A stretch of DNA of 64,000 bases from Pseudopithomyces maydicus (Eukaryota; Ascomycota; Dothideomycetes; Pleosporales; Didymosphaeriaceae), in the NCBI GenBank assembly GCA_026873275.1, contig JANTUC010000007.1:434001-498000 (forward strand). The letters are read 5' to 3'. Position numbers and translations under genes: made by a program. Under the pieces are notes generated by a model. That model worked only from the letters and a program-made list of their open reading frames with translations. It was not told the origin of the DNA and ran no database searches. The stretch's first letter is position 1, and each line of letters opens with the position of its first letter. Below are positions 34,101-46,460 of the stretch, piece after piece.

Positions 34101-35797
34101 GGTAAATCTATCTGAGCAAGGTTTGCTGTGTGTACTTCGCGTGTCAATGCCGTGATAGCTCCAGCAGCACCTCGTCCATGAGCAATCATGATCTCACCGG
34201 TCGTAGGGTACTGTGCCGCTGCGTCTGTGTGCAAGATTGTGTCCTTGATAGGCGCGATGCTAGGCAGGCTGTCATGTATCCTGAATGTGTATGAACCTGC
34301 AGCAGTGGGCTCAGCAGCCGCAGCAGTAATCTTTTTCACTGCTGGTGCTGTGTTATCGTAGAGATCATCGTCCAGGTCATCAACTTCTTCGTCTTCTTCC
34401 ATATCCATATCCTCATCCGCGTTACCTTCAGACACCTTTTTGCTCAGCGATCCAGTCTTCCCTGTCGCTTGCCAACCCATCAAGACAGAGTCACTGTTCT
34501 CACTGCCAATGAAGATTCTCCCACGTCCCAAGTTTGTTACACACGATGCTGCGGAGTTCAGGAGATGGCCGCCATGGTCCGCAGCAACGCGCTGCACGGT
34601 CATACCGGATACGGTCCTACCATCGAGTGTAAAGGTCAAGGTAAATAGTTTGCCATCGTTCAAAACGAGGAGTACATCGCCTGAATCTTGTGACAGAAGC
34701 TCAGCAGTGCAACCTTCAAGATGCAGAGCAAGTTCTGATTGGTCCTTGAGGGAGAATGCCGTGCTTGTCTTCGCAAACTCGTTCACAGCCACGCCGACGG
34801 TTTTTCCACCCTCGCCGACGTGTATGATCTCATTGCTTCCCAAAAGCAGAGCGCCACCAATAGGCGAAGGTAGCGGTTTGACTTGTGTCAAGTCGTAGGG
34901 AAGTCCATGTACAACGTCAAGCGTGGTAGATGACTTCTCTTCAAGATTGAGCGTGAAGACGGTGTAAGTGAGATGGTCCTTCCGTTCAGCAAGCAGGGAC
35001 GGCGCTGTGGCTTTCGACGAGGCAATTATACCGAAGGTGGGTTCGCGTGCTTCGTACAAAAAGGCGAGGTGGACAGGGTGTGTCAGGGTAGGGTCGAGGG
35101 AGGTCAAGGGCAGCACAAAAGATGAAGAGTATGGCGTTTCCAGCTGGGGTTCGGCTGAGTTTGCGTCTTGCATCTTCGCATCCTTGGGCGCATCGGCGTC
35201 AAAATCATCTTCAGCATCGAAAATGTCCTTTTGGCGGATGGGCAAGATGGCAACATTGTGCGAGCCAAACTTGAGGGCAGCGCACCTGTTGCTGGGGTCT
35301 GCCGACAAGAAATTATACGTGTCTTTGAGCTCAGTGGACCAAGGGGATATCCCAGGTACGTCTGGGTTCTCATAGTAGTGTATTGATATGGTTTGGATGC
35401 TGTACGTCTCCGGGTCCCATTCCACCAAGCTGAGCTTTGCGTCTCGACAGGCCACAAGCAGAGCCTCCGCCTTTGACTTTGTGCCGAGTACCTTCATTCT
35501 CGCCAGCGATATGACGGTGCCGGCGAGCGGAAACTCGCCCACCAGCACCAGCTTGGACGTATTCTCTGTCCGCTGCGCCGTGGGCAGATCCACCGCCTCT
35601 GTGTCCAGCAGCGGGCCTGCATTCTCAGTCGCATCCCCCTCGTTGGATGCGACGCCAGTCACGGTCGACTTGAGCTCGAAGATCTGCAAGAGCGAGTTCC
35701 TTGCGACGACTAGATTGTTGGCGCGGGGTGCGGTGAAGGGGAGGTTGACGGCATGGCTGACGGCCGTCGGCGGCGCGATTTCAGTGTAGCACTGCAT
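31135..35797 (-). CDS. CFT1: cleavage and polyadenylation factor subunit Cft1/CPSF160 (apparent frameshift in last exon)
   Basis: Minus-strand exons are 35797-33796, 33744-33479, 33430-33257, 33207-32848, 32799-32604, 32549-32020, 31938-31791 and 31729-31135, about 1423 residues once corrected. ATG 35797 opens MQCYTEIAPPTAVSHAV, the family start. Three beta-propellers are expected; visible blocks include LVVARNSLLQIFEL, IFIGSENSDSVLMGWQ, MSKPVYVAEGL, FWFTGY, EEPYKMLLFGRSKNHLE and VADADTNLQILQFDPD. Cft1 scaffolds CPF/CPSF at the AAUAAA-like signal in nuclear mRNA 3' processing. The 81-base intron 31939-32019 (GTTCGT donor, GCTAAC branch) has no stop and length 3n, so it is easily missed. In exon 8 a run of five C on the coding strand (31512-31516) splits LHTTQSGTLAML from LSESTYRRLSSLATYLAN. 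The exon sum is one base short. The last 60 residues are poorly defined. Confidence 0.92.
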
Positions 35798-36167
35798 GAT
35801 TATGTGGTGCTCATCACGGTGGAAGGTAGGGTGTGAGACTCGGTCGCTGGCAGCAATTTGAACTTGGCTGGTCTTTACCAAAGACTCGTCGCGTTCAATG
35901 AAAGACGCGCCAAGAGACATAGCGCGCATGCACATGCAGGCGGAAGGAGCTTGGGCCAAGTTTGTGGTCGCGCCTGCCCGCGTCGATCAAACACGTCATT
36001 CCGCGAGGCCTGTAGGCCTGTTCACTATATCTTCCAGTCTCCCCAGGCTGGCGCGTAAGAATCCGCTCTGATATCAGACAGCGAGCGCTACAGCACGTAG
36101 GAATAGCACCACCCCACATCGTGATAAGCACTGACCTCTACCGCAGAGCTCGCAACCCCCGCCCACC
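35798..36167. other. divergent promoter CFT1 / LMBD1-like gene
   Basis: These 370 bases separate two divergent ATG codons. No extra gene or clear TATA box is seen, consistent with a compact bidirectional housekeeping promoter. Confidence 0.6.
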
Positions 36168-38070
36168 ATGGCGCTCATACAGACAAGCTTGATCTGGGTT
36201 GCCTACGCGGTAGCCATCGGCATCCTGCTCGCCATCGCTGCCATCTTCGTCTACCTGTACCAGACGCCCCGGGATCGTGCAGCTTCTGTTACCACGATAT
36301 GCATTCTCACCACCAGCGTCCTCCTCGCGACCGTGTTGCTCATGCCCGTTGATATTGCCCTGGTCTCCTCCACCTCGCTCTCAAGCCAAGGCCGCAAGAA
36401 GAGCTGGGCCACGCCAGAGCGCGTTGACAGTATTCTGTATACCTTGAAGATCGTCTACTACACACTTTATTCTCTCGATGCTGTTCTGTGCCTGCTCGTC
36501 GTACCCTTCACCTACTTCTGGTACGAGGAATACGACGAGGATGCTGCCGAGCATGGTGAACAGACAGCCGGACAGAGACTCTGGGGAGCCTTCAAATACA
36601 CTATCGGCTTCCTTGTTTTCGTCGTCATTATCTTCTTGGTTGGTTTCTTCGTTCCTTTCGCCAAACAGGCCAAGGACGATGACCGCTTGGACCTCGACTA
36701 TTTCAAGCACTTGCTCGCTGAGAATCGTAAGTTCAAGTCTCGTGCACACCTTGTCTCGAATCCTACTTCAGGCTGCTTTGCTGCTGTCGTACTGGATTGA
36801 CAGTGTGCTCAAATTCAGGATGCACCCAACATCACCATGCATGGCTGACAATTATCTAGACGGCGAGCGAGCTTTGTCATTTGCCTTGGGTCTTCTCATG
36901 CTAGTTGGAACTATCCTCTACGTCTTGTATACCGGTGCTGGTCTTGCACTGCTACCTGTAGCTATGATCAAATCCGCCCCTTCAGTTTCCGCTCCTACTT
37001 TGGCCGCCAACACTGCTTCACAACTGGAGTCCAACCGCGAGCGCCAAAGACAGCTCGAAGGCCGCAGTGAGGGCCGCCATGGCGGGTTGGATCCACGCGA
37101 CCGACGCGAACTCGAGGCATTGGTGCGGGAGGAACGTACCCTCATCCGTCGTGAACGTCTTGCTGCCGAGTCTAGCGGCGAAGATCGACACTGGCTTGTC
37201 AAGAGCTGGATTAAGATTGAGGCTGTGTTCCGACCCCTTAAGCTCATTGGAGGTCTTATCCTCATGGTGTTTGCCCTTCTTATCTTCGCCAGCATGCTCA
37301 TCACCGGCATCGACAAGGCCAAAAACTCCATCTGCAAGGCTGGCTGCGGTTATATCCTCGGCCACATCAACATCTTCCAGCCATTGAACTGGATCCTGGT
37401 CAAATCTTCCAAGGTCTTCCCGATCGACTATGTTCTTTTCCTGCTCCTCGTGCTCTTCTTCTTCTGCTCTTCCGTTGTCGGAATCGCCACGGTAGGCATC
37501 CGCTTCCTGTGGCTCACCATCTTCAGGATCCGCAAGGGCCACACATCCCCACAGGCCCTGCTCATGGCGACCGTCCTACTCAACCTCATCGTTCTCGCAA
37601 TCAACTATTCCGTTGCCATGGTCGTCGCACCCCAATACGCAACCTTCGGCCCGCAAACGTTCTGTGACCGCGAACCCCGTCACCCAGGCGAGCAGCCGAG
37701 CTGCAAGGACGCACCGCAGGACATCAAACCCTGCACCGAGACCGCGACAAACCATTACGCAAAGGACGTGTGCACGCCCAGCGTCCTCAGCACCTTCATC
37801 AACCGCGTTACGATCAACTTCCCGTTCTTCGGCGTCGTCCTATTCTGGGCCCAATTCGCCTTCTTGGGCGTCTACCTCATCGTGTTCCTGACCACGCTCT
37901 TCAGGACCCCCAAGTTGGATCAGGAGCAGCTTGATCGCGACCTGGAGGAGGAGGAAGAGGAAGGCTTGCTGGCGAGCACGGGGAGGAGGTTCAATGCTAC
38001 TTGGCAGGACATCACTGGCCGTGCGAAGAGGAACTACGGTGCTACTGATAGGAATGGGGAGAGGAGTTAG
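36168..38070 (+). CDS. LMBR1/LMBD1-like membrane protein, probable vacuolar (lysosomal) cobalamin transporter
   Basis: Exons are 36168-36726 and 36860-38070 (589 residues), joined as LLAEN-HGERALSFALG. About nine membrane helices are visible, for example LIWVAYAVAIGILLAIAAIF, FLVFVVIIFLVGFFVPFA and YVLFLLLVLFFFCSSVVGIA. A long charged cytosolic loop (residues about 280-340, SQLESNRERQRQLEGR) and ICKAGCGYIL follow the LMBD1 pattern. Human LMBD1 works with ABCD4 to move cobalamin out of lysosomes. Most fungi do not use B12, so the real substrate in fungi is unclear; the name is by homology only. The C-terminus is acidic, then polar (LEEEEEEGLLAS). No frame problem is seen. Confidence 0.88.
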
Positions 38071-39089
38071 AATGTCTCCGCCATTGTCATCGTCGATAAT
38101 TCCTGTGCTTTTTTTGGGGGGATCTTTGGGATAATCGGCGGGTAGGAAGGGAGGTACACATTGGGTTTTCGGGACGGAATTGCGATACCTACTGGCATGT
38201 TCCGGCGCTAGGCGTTGCTGCTTTTGTTGTATATCAGGTTTATATCAATCTATCGAGACTGACCACATCGAACCACTACACTTTCCCTTCCCAGCCTCCC
38301 ATCCTCACACAATCAGTCGAGAAGATTCAACCCACTACTCTCCATCTACAGCCCCTCCCCTTCCCTTTCACTTTCATCCTTTCCTTGCTTTCCTTCCCCC
38401 TTTCCTCTCTTCCCACCTTTCTTTCTCCGCGGCAAACCAAAAACCCTAGTGCGCCACCCTCGCTCAGCTCTCGCGCAATCCCACCGCAACATGACGTGCT
38501 CCCGTCCCATGGAGCCCAAAGGATGATCTCGGCTCGGGATCCTAAGCCGCAGGGATACGTAGGTACATACGATCGATCTCGTAAACGTGGGAGGGAGGCG
38601 AGCACGCGACACACATCCCTACATACATACATACATATGGGCTGGTGCGTGGGTGCGTGGGTGCGTGGGTGGGTAGCTGGGGGTACGTAATTAGTAGATG
38701 AGGCTGAGACTGAGGCAGGGGTTGGCGAGGTAGGGGTGGAGTTTGCATGGGGAGGGCAGGATGGTATGCATGGGTGGGTGGGTGAATTAGTCGGGGGTTT
38801 GAGAGAGGGTCTAGATCGTGGGCTGGGGGAGTTGGGGGAGTTGGAATTTGTATTTACGGGAGGGCATGTGAATGGTTGGTCTGTGGGGGAGAAGTCATTC
38901 ATTGTTCTAGACCAGCTAGCTAGACTAAAGTAAAGGTGTAGAATTGTGAGGCTTGAAATAGCGTGTGCTCGATGAGCCTAGTGGTACAGGTTGAGAGACT
39001 ACAATCTCTTTTGGGGTCTTTCGTGAATTCGTAACTTCGTGTGGTATCGTCTTGACTTGCGTTCCAGCCCGTGATTCATGTGCAGCGCA
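38071..39089. other. convergent intergenic spacer LMBD1-like / BUB2
   Basis: About 1 kb with low-complexity CT-rich sequence (38280-38450) and short tandem repeats near 38621-38675. Minus-strand frames here are proline/serine low complexity. No gene is seen. Confidence 0.6.
38621..38675 (+). repeat. (ACAT)n followed by (GGGTGCGT)n microsatellites
   Basis: ACATACATACATACAT is followed within ten bases by about four GTGCGTGG/GGGTGCGT units. Confidence 0.75.
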
Positions 39090-40245
39090 TCATTTCGCGT
39101 GATTAACGATGTCTTCGTACATGTCCTCGGGTATCTTGCTAGTGAAACCGGTGGCCAGAGGGATAATTGCTCCGGCATTCAAAGAAGGAAAGCTTCGCAG
39201 TAGCTGGTTTGGACTGTGGAAGTATCAGCACTGTCATGAGAAGTAGAAAAAGAAGTGACAAACCTTGCGCTGTTAAGCAAATCATTCCGCATCAATACAA
39301 GCTGGGCAACAATGCACAAGATGTTCAGATGCGGTCCATAGGCGAACAAGAAATCCCATAGCTTGAGAACTTCTGGCAGAGGAGATGTGCAGGCGCACAT
39401 GGTCAGGACAGATGCGAAGGCGTAGATTTTGGCCTGCATATGGGTATTCATGAGGTGCATATACAGCTTTTCGTCGACGACTTGAAGCACTCTATCAACC
39501 AGAGCCACGCCCTTATGAACACCTTCCATGGAGCCACGCACATAACCCGGGCACTCTTGTGTGATGAGCCTCTCGAAGCCAGTGAAGGCCTCAACCTCGC
39601 TTCGTGCGGCGTACAGGAACGGGCCACACAGGACATTCATGCCCTGCACATAGCCAATCTGCTCTGCATCGTTCGTAGTCGAGGCATCCGTTCGTATGCT
39701 GGCGGCTAGAGAGTGGCGCGACATCATGGCGGTGTCGGGGCTGCCTCCAAACTCGGACAGGGTGGGAGGTGACTGCCAGCCGTTGACACGCGCTTCATGG
39801 GCGTCATTGAGCCTCCAGGCGACAGCATTGAGGACACGCGTAATACTATTCTGCGTGACGCGTCGACGGAATAGAGGATCGCCCTGGAAGGTGCGGAAGG
39901 TGTCGTTCTGGATCTTGGCGTGGGCGGGCGACGCGCCTTGTCGGACGAGATCGAGGTAGACGTCGGTTTTCAGGGAGGAGCATTCAGCAGGATGAGCCAC
40001 AGGTACATGCGCAGCTCAGACTATCGCGGGAGTCAGCATCAGGGCCAGTTGCTAGCCCAGGGCGCGGGTCGCAGTGGCAGCTTCATAGCATGGAACCGGC
40101 GGGGCGCGTGACGGATGCGGGGACGTACCATGCCCTCGCTGTTTGCAGGTATGCCCTCGGTCAGAATCTGGAAGCGTAATTCATTGAGGCCCTCTTCGAC
40201 GCCAGCCGTAGGCCCCTTGAGCAGGAGCACATCGAGGTTCGGCAT
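39090..40245 (-). CDS. BUB2: spindle-position checkpoint GAP subunit Bub2 (apparent one-base deletion)
   Basis: Minus-strand exons are 40245-40129, 40020-39264 and 39213-39090, about 332 residues when corrected. Exon 1 gives MPNLDVLLLKGPTAGVEEGL and ILTEGIPANSEGM, joined to SELRMYLWLILLNAPP. The TBC (Rab-GAP-like) core is clear: NDTFRTFQGDPLFRRRV, YVQGMNVLCGPFLYAAR, ECPGYVRGSMEGVHKG and LPEVLKLWDFLFAYGPHLN. The C-terminus reads SPNQLLRSFPSLNA and ends IVNHAK. Bub2 with Bfa1 restrains the Tem1 GTPase at spindle poles (mitotic exit and septation). The literal frame stops right after LLNAPP at TGA; one more C in the short run at 39973-39975 would continue into LKTDVYLDLVRQGA. The exon sum (998) is one short of 3n. 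The final intron uses a GTTTGT donor. Confidence 0.9.
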
Positions 40246-41742
40246 GGTGCAGGGACTTGTCGCGGTTGGGTTCTCTTGTTGTCGGTCGCGTGTTTGGACG
40301 TTGGATGCTCGGGACGTCGCAAGCGGCGGAATGGGCTTGGCACGGGTCGTCGGTCACAACCGCCAGCTTCCCCATACATAGGCAACGCTTCCCCGCAATC
40401 GCTTCTTGACGTCCTGACTTCGCTGCAGGAGATGGCAGCCGTCGAAACCATCTCGCACCAACGCGCCGGGACGCTGTCCTGGCATCGGACGTGCCCGCGC
40501 TCCATACGCACACGCATGACAAGAGCTAGGGACTGAGGACGCCAGCGAATGGGCCCGACCACTGCGACGCAGGCCTCAGGCCACAGGCCCGATGCCCGCC
40601 CTTTTGGATCCATCCCGCGCTCGATTATCTAACGGACGCTGTCGCCATACATTGCGCATCCCACGCGTGCACAGAGTTGCATGTGCATGTGCATGTGCAC
40701 CAGACCGACCGACCAGGTGCCGCTGACCACGACATGGCTGCGAAGACCTGGGCCGGGCTCGGAGGGAGCCGTCAGCAGCAAGCAGTGCTGTACCGTACCT
40801 ACATACAGGTCGAGCGCGGGTCGAGCCCCAGTCGCCAGGCGCCGCATTGTCGACTTGTGTAAGAGACACGGCACATTTTTGCCAGATGTGGCTTCTCCGC
40901 GGCGTCGCCAGCTGCACGTACGTCACGACAGCCCAGAGCAGCGTCCCAGGGTGGTGTTCAGGTGCCGACGCTTGTGAACGGCGTTGCGGCGAACCCGCTT
41001 GGGAGAAAAACATCATCGTCGCGTCCAAGCACGCAATCGTCGCCCTCCCCGCCACCATTGGCTGGTTGTCCATCGCGGCTGCCCCATCCCTGCCGGCCCG
41101 CCCGTAGATCCCTGTAGTCCCTCCATCAGAACCCACCACCGACCTGTCCTACCGATCTTCGCACCGAGCCAGCCAATTTCGTCACGACCGAATTGCTAGA
41201 CCCTTCGAGATGGAAGAGACTTGCTCCTCCACAAATAATCACCCCCCAACCGCCCCTTGCCCTCCCAATAAAGGTAGCGAGGCCGTGGTGTGCCATTGGA
41301 TTCACCTCCCTCTGTTCCTGGCTTGTCCGGAGTGTGACCTTCCCTTTTCCTGCTTTGGTCTGATTCGTTTGCACCTCGCAGCTGTCACGCAATCCCACCT
41401 TCGTATCGTTCAATCTCGAACAACGAATCCCAAGGACAGGGATCGCCGCGCCTCTTGTCGTGCACACGCCCAGCCCGCCTTCAATTTGTGGCTTTTCCCT
41501 ACTGTCGTCCTTGCACGCCATCTGCCCGCCCAGCTCGCAGAAAAGCAACGCCAGGGCCTTGGGTGCGCCGCCATCTATATATCCCGACCGCCGGGTTCGT
41601 GTGTGTGAACTCTTGTCGGAGCTTGTTGCGCTTGTCTTGCTGAGCAGAGCAATAAGACGCTGTTCTGACTGCACCTGTTGTCTTGACCTGCTTTGTGCCA
41701 AGGCACCAGTCTCTGGTTGTCCTTCCCCTCCGCCTTCCTGCT
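40246..41742. other. divergent intergenic region BUB2 / sulfate permease
   Basis: About 1.5 kb with no supported gene; the frames on both strands are mutual shadows in GC-rich sequence. It presumably includes a long leader for the permease. A hexamer repeat lies at 40678-40699. Confidence 0.55.
40678..40699 (+). repeat. (ATGTGC)n short tandem repeat
   Basis: There are three and a half units of the hexamer ATGTGC, in the BUB2/permease divergent region. Confidence 0.75.
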
Positions 41743-44328
41743 ATGGCTTCCACGAGTACCAAGATTGGCCATGGCCTTGCCAAAGTCCTAGGCATCGACC
41801 TGCATTACCGCCACGAGACGGGATCTGAGCGCGTCACACGTGGAGAGAGCGTTTTCTCCGTCACCTCTGCCGACACATACGTAGAGCAGGAACCGACCGC
41901 TTGGGACTGGATCTGCGAAGTCACTCCCAGTGGAACAGATATTAAACACTATTTCATCCACCTGTTCCCCTTTCTGCACTGGATCACTCGCTACAACGTC
42001 CAATGGCTGATCGGAGACTTGGTAGCTGGTGAGTTTGCTTCTGCTTTATTCTAGCATTTCATATCTAACTGTCCCTACAGGCATCACCGTCGGCGCTGTT
42101 GTCGTCCCGCAGAGTATGGCATACGCCAAGCTTGCTCAACTTAAACCTGAATTTGGCTTGTACTCTTCCTTCATGGGCGTGCTCATCTACTGGTTCTTCG
42201 CAACGTCCAAGGATATTACAATCGGTCCCGTCGCCGTTCTATCCACCGTCACCGGAAATGTCGTTCTCAAGGCTCAGGAGAAGGTTCCTGATGTTCCCGC
42301 AGACATTATAGCCTCTTCGCTGGCCATTATTGGTGGCTCCATTGTGCTTTTCATGGGTCTCGCTCGACTCGGCTGGCTCGTCGAATTGATCACCCTCGCC
42401 GCCATCTCTGCTTTCATGACTGGATCTGCTCTGAACATCGCCGTTGGACAGGTTCCTGCTATGATGGGCATCACTGGTTTCTCTACGCGCGACGCTACCT
42501 ACAAAGTTGTCATCAATATCTTGAAGCATCTAGGCCGATCTGATCTCAATGCTGCCATTGGGTTGACCGCTTTGACCATGCTCTATTTGATTCGCTTTAC
42601 CTGTGGCTACCTCGCAAAGCGCTACCCTGCGAAGCAGAAGACGTTCTTCTTCATCAGCACTCTACGGACAGCTTTCGTTCTTCTCCTGTATATTGCTATC
42701 AGTTACGGCATCAACCACAACCACCGAAGTAAGCCTAGGATCTCAGTCTTGAAAGACGTTCCACGAGGTTTCAAGCACGCACGAGTGCCTCACATAACCA
42801 CCGATATCATCAAGTCCTTTGCATCCGAACTCCCGTCGACCGTCATTGTCCTTCTCATCGAGCACATTTCTATTTCCAAGTCGTTCGGCCGTGTGAACAA
42901 CTACAAGATCGACCCCTCTCAAGAATTGGTTGCTATTGGCGTCACAAATGTCCTGGGTCCGTTCCTAGGAGCCTATCCAGCCACGGGTTCCTTTTCGCGT
43001 ACTGCGATCAAGGCCAAAGCTGGTGTTCGTACTCCATTCGCTGGTGTCATCACCGCTCTGGTCGTGCTGCTTGCAATTTATGCTCTTCCGGCTATGTTCT
43101 GGTATATTCCCAACGCCGCCCTCTCCGCTGTCATCATTCACGCTGTCGGCGACCTCATCACCCCTCCGAACACCGTCTATCAATTCTGGCGCATATCTCC
43201 TCTAGAAGTTCCCATCTTCTTTGCTGGTGTATTTGTCACCATTTTCAGCAGCATCGAGAACGGCATTTACACGACGATTTCATGCTCGGCTGCCATCTGG
43301 GTTTTCAGAGCTTTCAAGGCCCGAGGTCGCTTCCTTGGTAAAGCCAGGGTTCACTCTGTCATCGGAGACCACCTACTCGACCGCGAGGAAGATAACAAGG
43401 AGTTTGGCGAGGCTCCTGAGCGTCGTCGTCCTGCCGATAATGAAGACTCTGTTCGCGACATTTACTTGCCTCTCGACCACCATGACGGTAGCAACCCGGA
43501 GATTAGTCTGGAAGATCCATACCCCGGCATCTTTATCTACCGCTTTTCGGAAGGCTATAATTATCCTAACGCCAACCACTACCTGGATGAACTTACAGAC
43601 GCTATCTTCCAAAAGACTCGTCGTACCAACCCAAACAGTTACGGCAGACCTGGTGTAAGTTTAAGCGCTTCGTATTAGCAACTAGAATATTGTTCTAACA
43701 GCCATAGGATCGACCATGGAACGACCCAGGCCCACGTCGCGGCAAAGAAGAGGACCCAACCGATCATCGCCCCACTCTTAAGGCCATCATTCTCGACTTT
43801 TCATCGGTCAATAATGTCGATCTCACAGCCATGCAGAACATGATTGATGTGCGAAACCAACTCGACCGCTATGCTGCGCCAGACACGGTCGACTGGCACT
43901 TCTGCAACGTCAACAATCGCTGGACCAAGCGGGCCCTTGCTGCCGCCGGGTTTGGTTACTACACGCCCGAACCCGAAGGTGAGGAGGTTCTCAGCCGCTG
44001 GAAGCCCATCTTCAGTGTTGCTGAAATTGGTGGCAGCCACAGTGTGGCTGCTGAATTGGAGGCAAAGGAGCGGAGACGTGCAGCCAAGGAAGCGGCGAAG
44101 CGTGAAGGGCAAGCAGATGATGACATCGTGGAACGGCCCAACTCCTCTTCTGGTTCGGAAGAGGACTCGCTGGACAAGCAGCTGAGTCAGGCCAAGGCTT
44201 ATGGCACCACAAACTCGAAGCCGTCGAGGATTGCGGTGGTGCAGGGCCTGAACAGGCCGCTGTTCCACGTTGATATCACGGCGGCGCTGAACAGTGCAAT
44301 TGCGAATGTGCATAGGAAAAGTCATTGA
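41743..44328 (+). CDS. SulP-family sulfate permease with STAS domain
   Basis: Exons are 41743-42028, 42081-43654 and 43708-44328 (826 residues), in frame. The transport core begins after HWITRYNVQWLIGDLVAG. It includes ITVGAVVVPQSMAYAKLAQ and LKPEFGLYSSFMGVLIYW, the SulP signature region, and about 10-12 helices through IFFAGVFVTIFSSIENGIY. The C-terminal cytosolic STAS domain holds KAIILDFSSVNNVDLTAMQN, split from the core by a long acidic linker. The tail contains a Lys/Arg/Glu-rich insert (ELEAKERRRAAKEAAKREGQ). The role is plasma-membrane sulfate uptake for cysteine and methionine synthesis; regulation by the sulfur regulator Cys3/MetR is typical of the family in fungi, but I identified no site. 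The paralogue in the family cannot be fixed from sequence alone. Confidence 0.93.
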
Positions 44329-44949
44329 GATACCCCAGATAGCGATGGTAGTTTTGGAGACTGGTGATTAGTTTTGTATATACGATTCTAGATGAAACGA
44401 TCTTTAATGTCATGCGCCTGTATGATATACAGCGCGTTGAATCTTCAGCTTTTGAGTTTCAACATGATTCCGGTGAATTGGATCTTCTAAAACAGATGGA
44501 GCTTGCAGTTAGTCTAGATGTCTACCGTTCATTGCGTGTAGTGCAGGCAAACCCCCACAGTGTCTCCGTATTGGGTTAGTGCTAGCGTGGCCGGCCGCGT
44601 TCGTGCGTCTCGGAGCTAAAACATGGGCATTCGCATAGCTGTCCTCAAGGACAGCCGAGCCTCGCCATAACTCTCGAAGCCTCCAACCAGCTGTTCTTTA
44701 TTTTCTGCTTCTGTACCATGATATAGTGGTCTTAGCACTTGTAGTGCCTGCTCGTTCCTTTCTTTCTGACGCTCAATCGGTCCGGCGCAACTGAGTTATC
44801 TCTACGCAGACCATTGGTGAAAGCGACCAAGACTTTCTCGTACCACGCAATCCACACTTACACGGGCTTTTACTCGCACTTCTCCAACGCATCTCTCTCC
44901 CCTTACCGTTCTACCCCATAAAGTTCCCGAGCGGACCTACGAAACGACA
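44329..44949. other. intergenic, permease 3' end and ERV46 promoter
   Basis: No gene is seen; the only frames are short and AT-rich (44364-44579) or absent. A CT-rich leader precedes the ERV46 ATG. Confidence 0.6.
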
Positions 44950-46460
44950 ATGCCGGCGAAATCACGATTCACGCGCCTCGATGCGTTTACGAAGACAGTG
45001 GAGGATGCGCGCGTGCGCACGACGAGCGGTGGCATTGTGACCATTACGAGTCTGTTGGTCATTCTGTGGTTGACGTGGGGCGAGTGGGCGGATTACAGGA
45101 AGGTCAGCGTGCGGCCAGAGTTGATTGTGGATAAGGGTCGAGGTTTGTGACGCCCAGGGGAGGAAGAAGAGGAAGATCGAGGCATGCTGACATGATGGCA
45201 GGCGAAAAGATGGAGATTTCAATGAACATCACCTTCCCCGCATGCCATGCGAGCTGCTCACGCTCGATGTCATGGATGTCTCGGGTGAACTGCAGATGGG
45301 CGTGTCGCACGGCGTGAACAAGGTGCGGTTATCGCCGGAGAGCGAAGGGAACCAAGCAATTGAGGTCAAGGCTCTTGATCTGTAAGTCAGCATTCGCACC
45401 GGTCTTCTACAACATTCATTTATGTATTCCCCAGCCACAAAGACGAAGCCTCCCACCTCGACCCTAACTACTGCGGTGAATGTTATGGTGCCCCGAGCCC
45501 CACCGACGCTTCCAAGCCCGGCTGCTGCAACACCTGCGATGATGTGCGCAATGCGTATGCCTCTATCAGTTGGTCCTTTGGCCGTGGCGAGGGTGTCGAA
45601 CAGTGCGAGCGCGAACACTACGCCGAGCACCTGGACGCCCAGCGCAAAGAAGGCTGCCGTCTCGAGGGCTCCATCAAGGTCAACAAAGTCGTTGGCAACT
45701 TCCACATTGCGCCGGGCAAGTCCTTCTCCAACGGCAACATGCACGTGCACGACCTAGAGAACTACTTCAAGGACGAGACGCACACGTTCACGCACAAGAT
45801 CCACCACCTGCGCTTCGGACCCCAGCTCAGCGACGCCGTCATCGCAGACATGCAGCAGAAGCACGCGAACACCGGTCCTGGAGGATGGACAAACCACCAC
45901 ATCAACCCGCTCGACAACACCGAACAGACGACCGCAGAGAAGGCCTTCAACTTCATGTACTTTGTCAAGGTCGTGTCTACCGCTTACCTCCCCCTTGGCT
46001 GGGAGAAGCAGCCCGGCCGCGGGAAGCACGACGACCTCCTCGGCGCCACCATCGACTCCAGCTACAAGGGCAGCATCGAAACCCACCAGTACTCTGTCAC
46101 TTCGCACAAGCGCAACCTCGCCGGTGGGCCTGACGAGGAGGATGGCCACAAGGAGAGGATCCATGCCCGTGGTGGTATCCCTGGTGTTTTCTTCTCCTAT
46201 GTAAGAATATCCCCCTTTTTTCAACTTTCTACCTTCGCTTTTTCACGATGCATACGTAAATACATAGAAAGCAAAAATACTAACCAACCCAGGACATCTC
46301 TCCCATGAAAGTCATCAACCGCGAAGAGCGCGCAAAGTCCTTCTCCGGCTTTCTCGTCGGCCTCTGCGCCGTCATTGGCGGCACCCTGACCGTCGCCGCG
46401 GCTGTGGACCGCATGCTGTACGAGGGCGCGAATAAGATCAAGAAGATGCATTCTAGCTAG
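44950..46460 (+). CDS. ERV46: COPII vesicle protein Erv46 / ERGIC3 (apparent one-base deletion in exon 2)
   Basis: Exons are 44950-45142, 45202-45381, 45435-46200 and 46293-46460, about 435 residues when corrected. The N-terminal part has RFTRLDAFTKTVEDARVRT and a membrane helix (GGIVTITSLLVILWLTWGEW). The long lumenal domain has paired cysteines (NYCGECYGAP, GCCNTCDDV, VEQCEREHYAEHLD). The last exon carries the second helix (FSGFLVGLCAVIGGTLTVAA). Erv46 pairs with Erv41 as a retrograde receptor cycling between ER and Golgi. In exon 2 the frame changes at a run of four C (45236-45239), between MNITFP and MPCELLTLDVMDVSGE. With one more C the whole gene is in frame, and the present exon sum (1307) is one base short. 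Confidence 0.92.

Noticed and set aside
38968..39050. tRNA-like fold between the LMBD1-like gene and BUB2
   Set aside because: A short anticodon-like stem (GAGA/TCTC) exists, but there is no B box and no paired acceptor stem.
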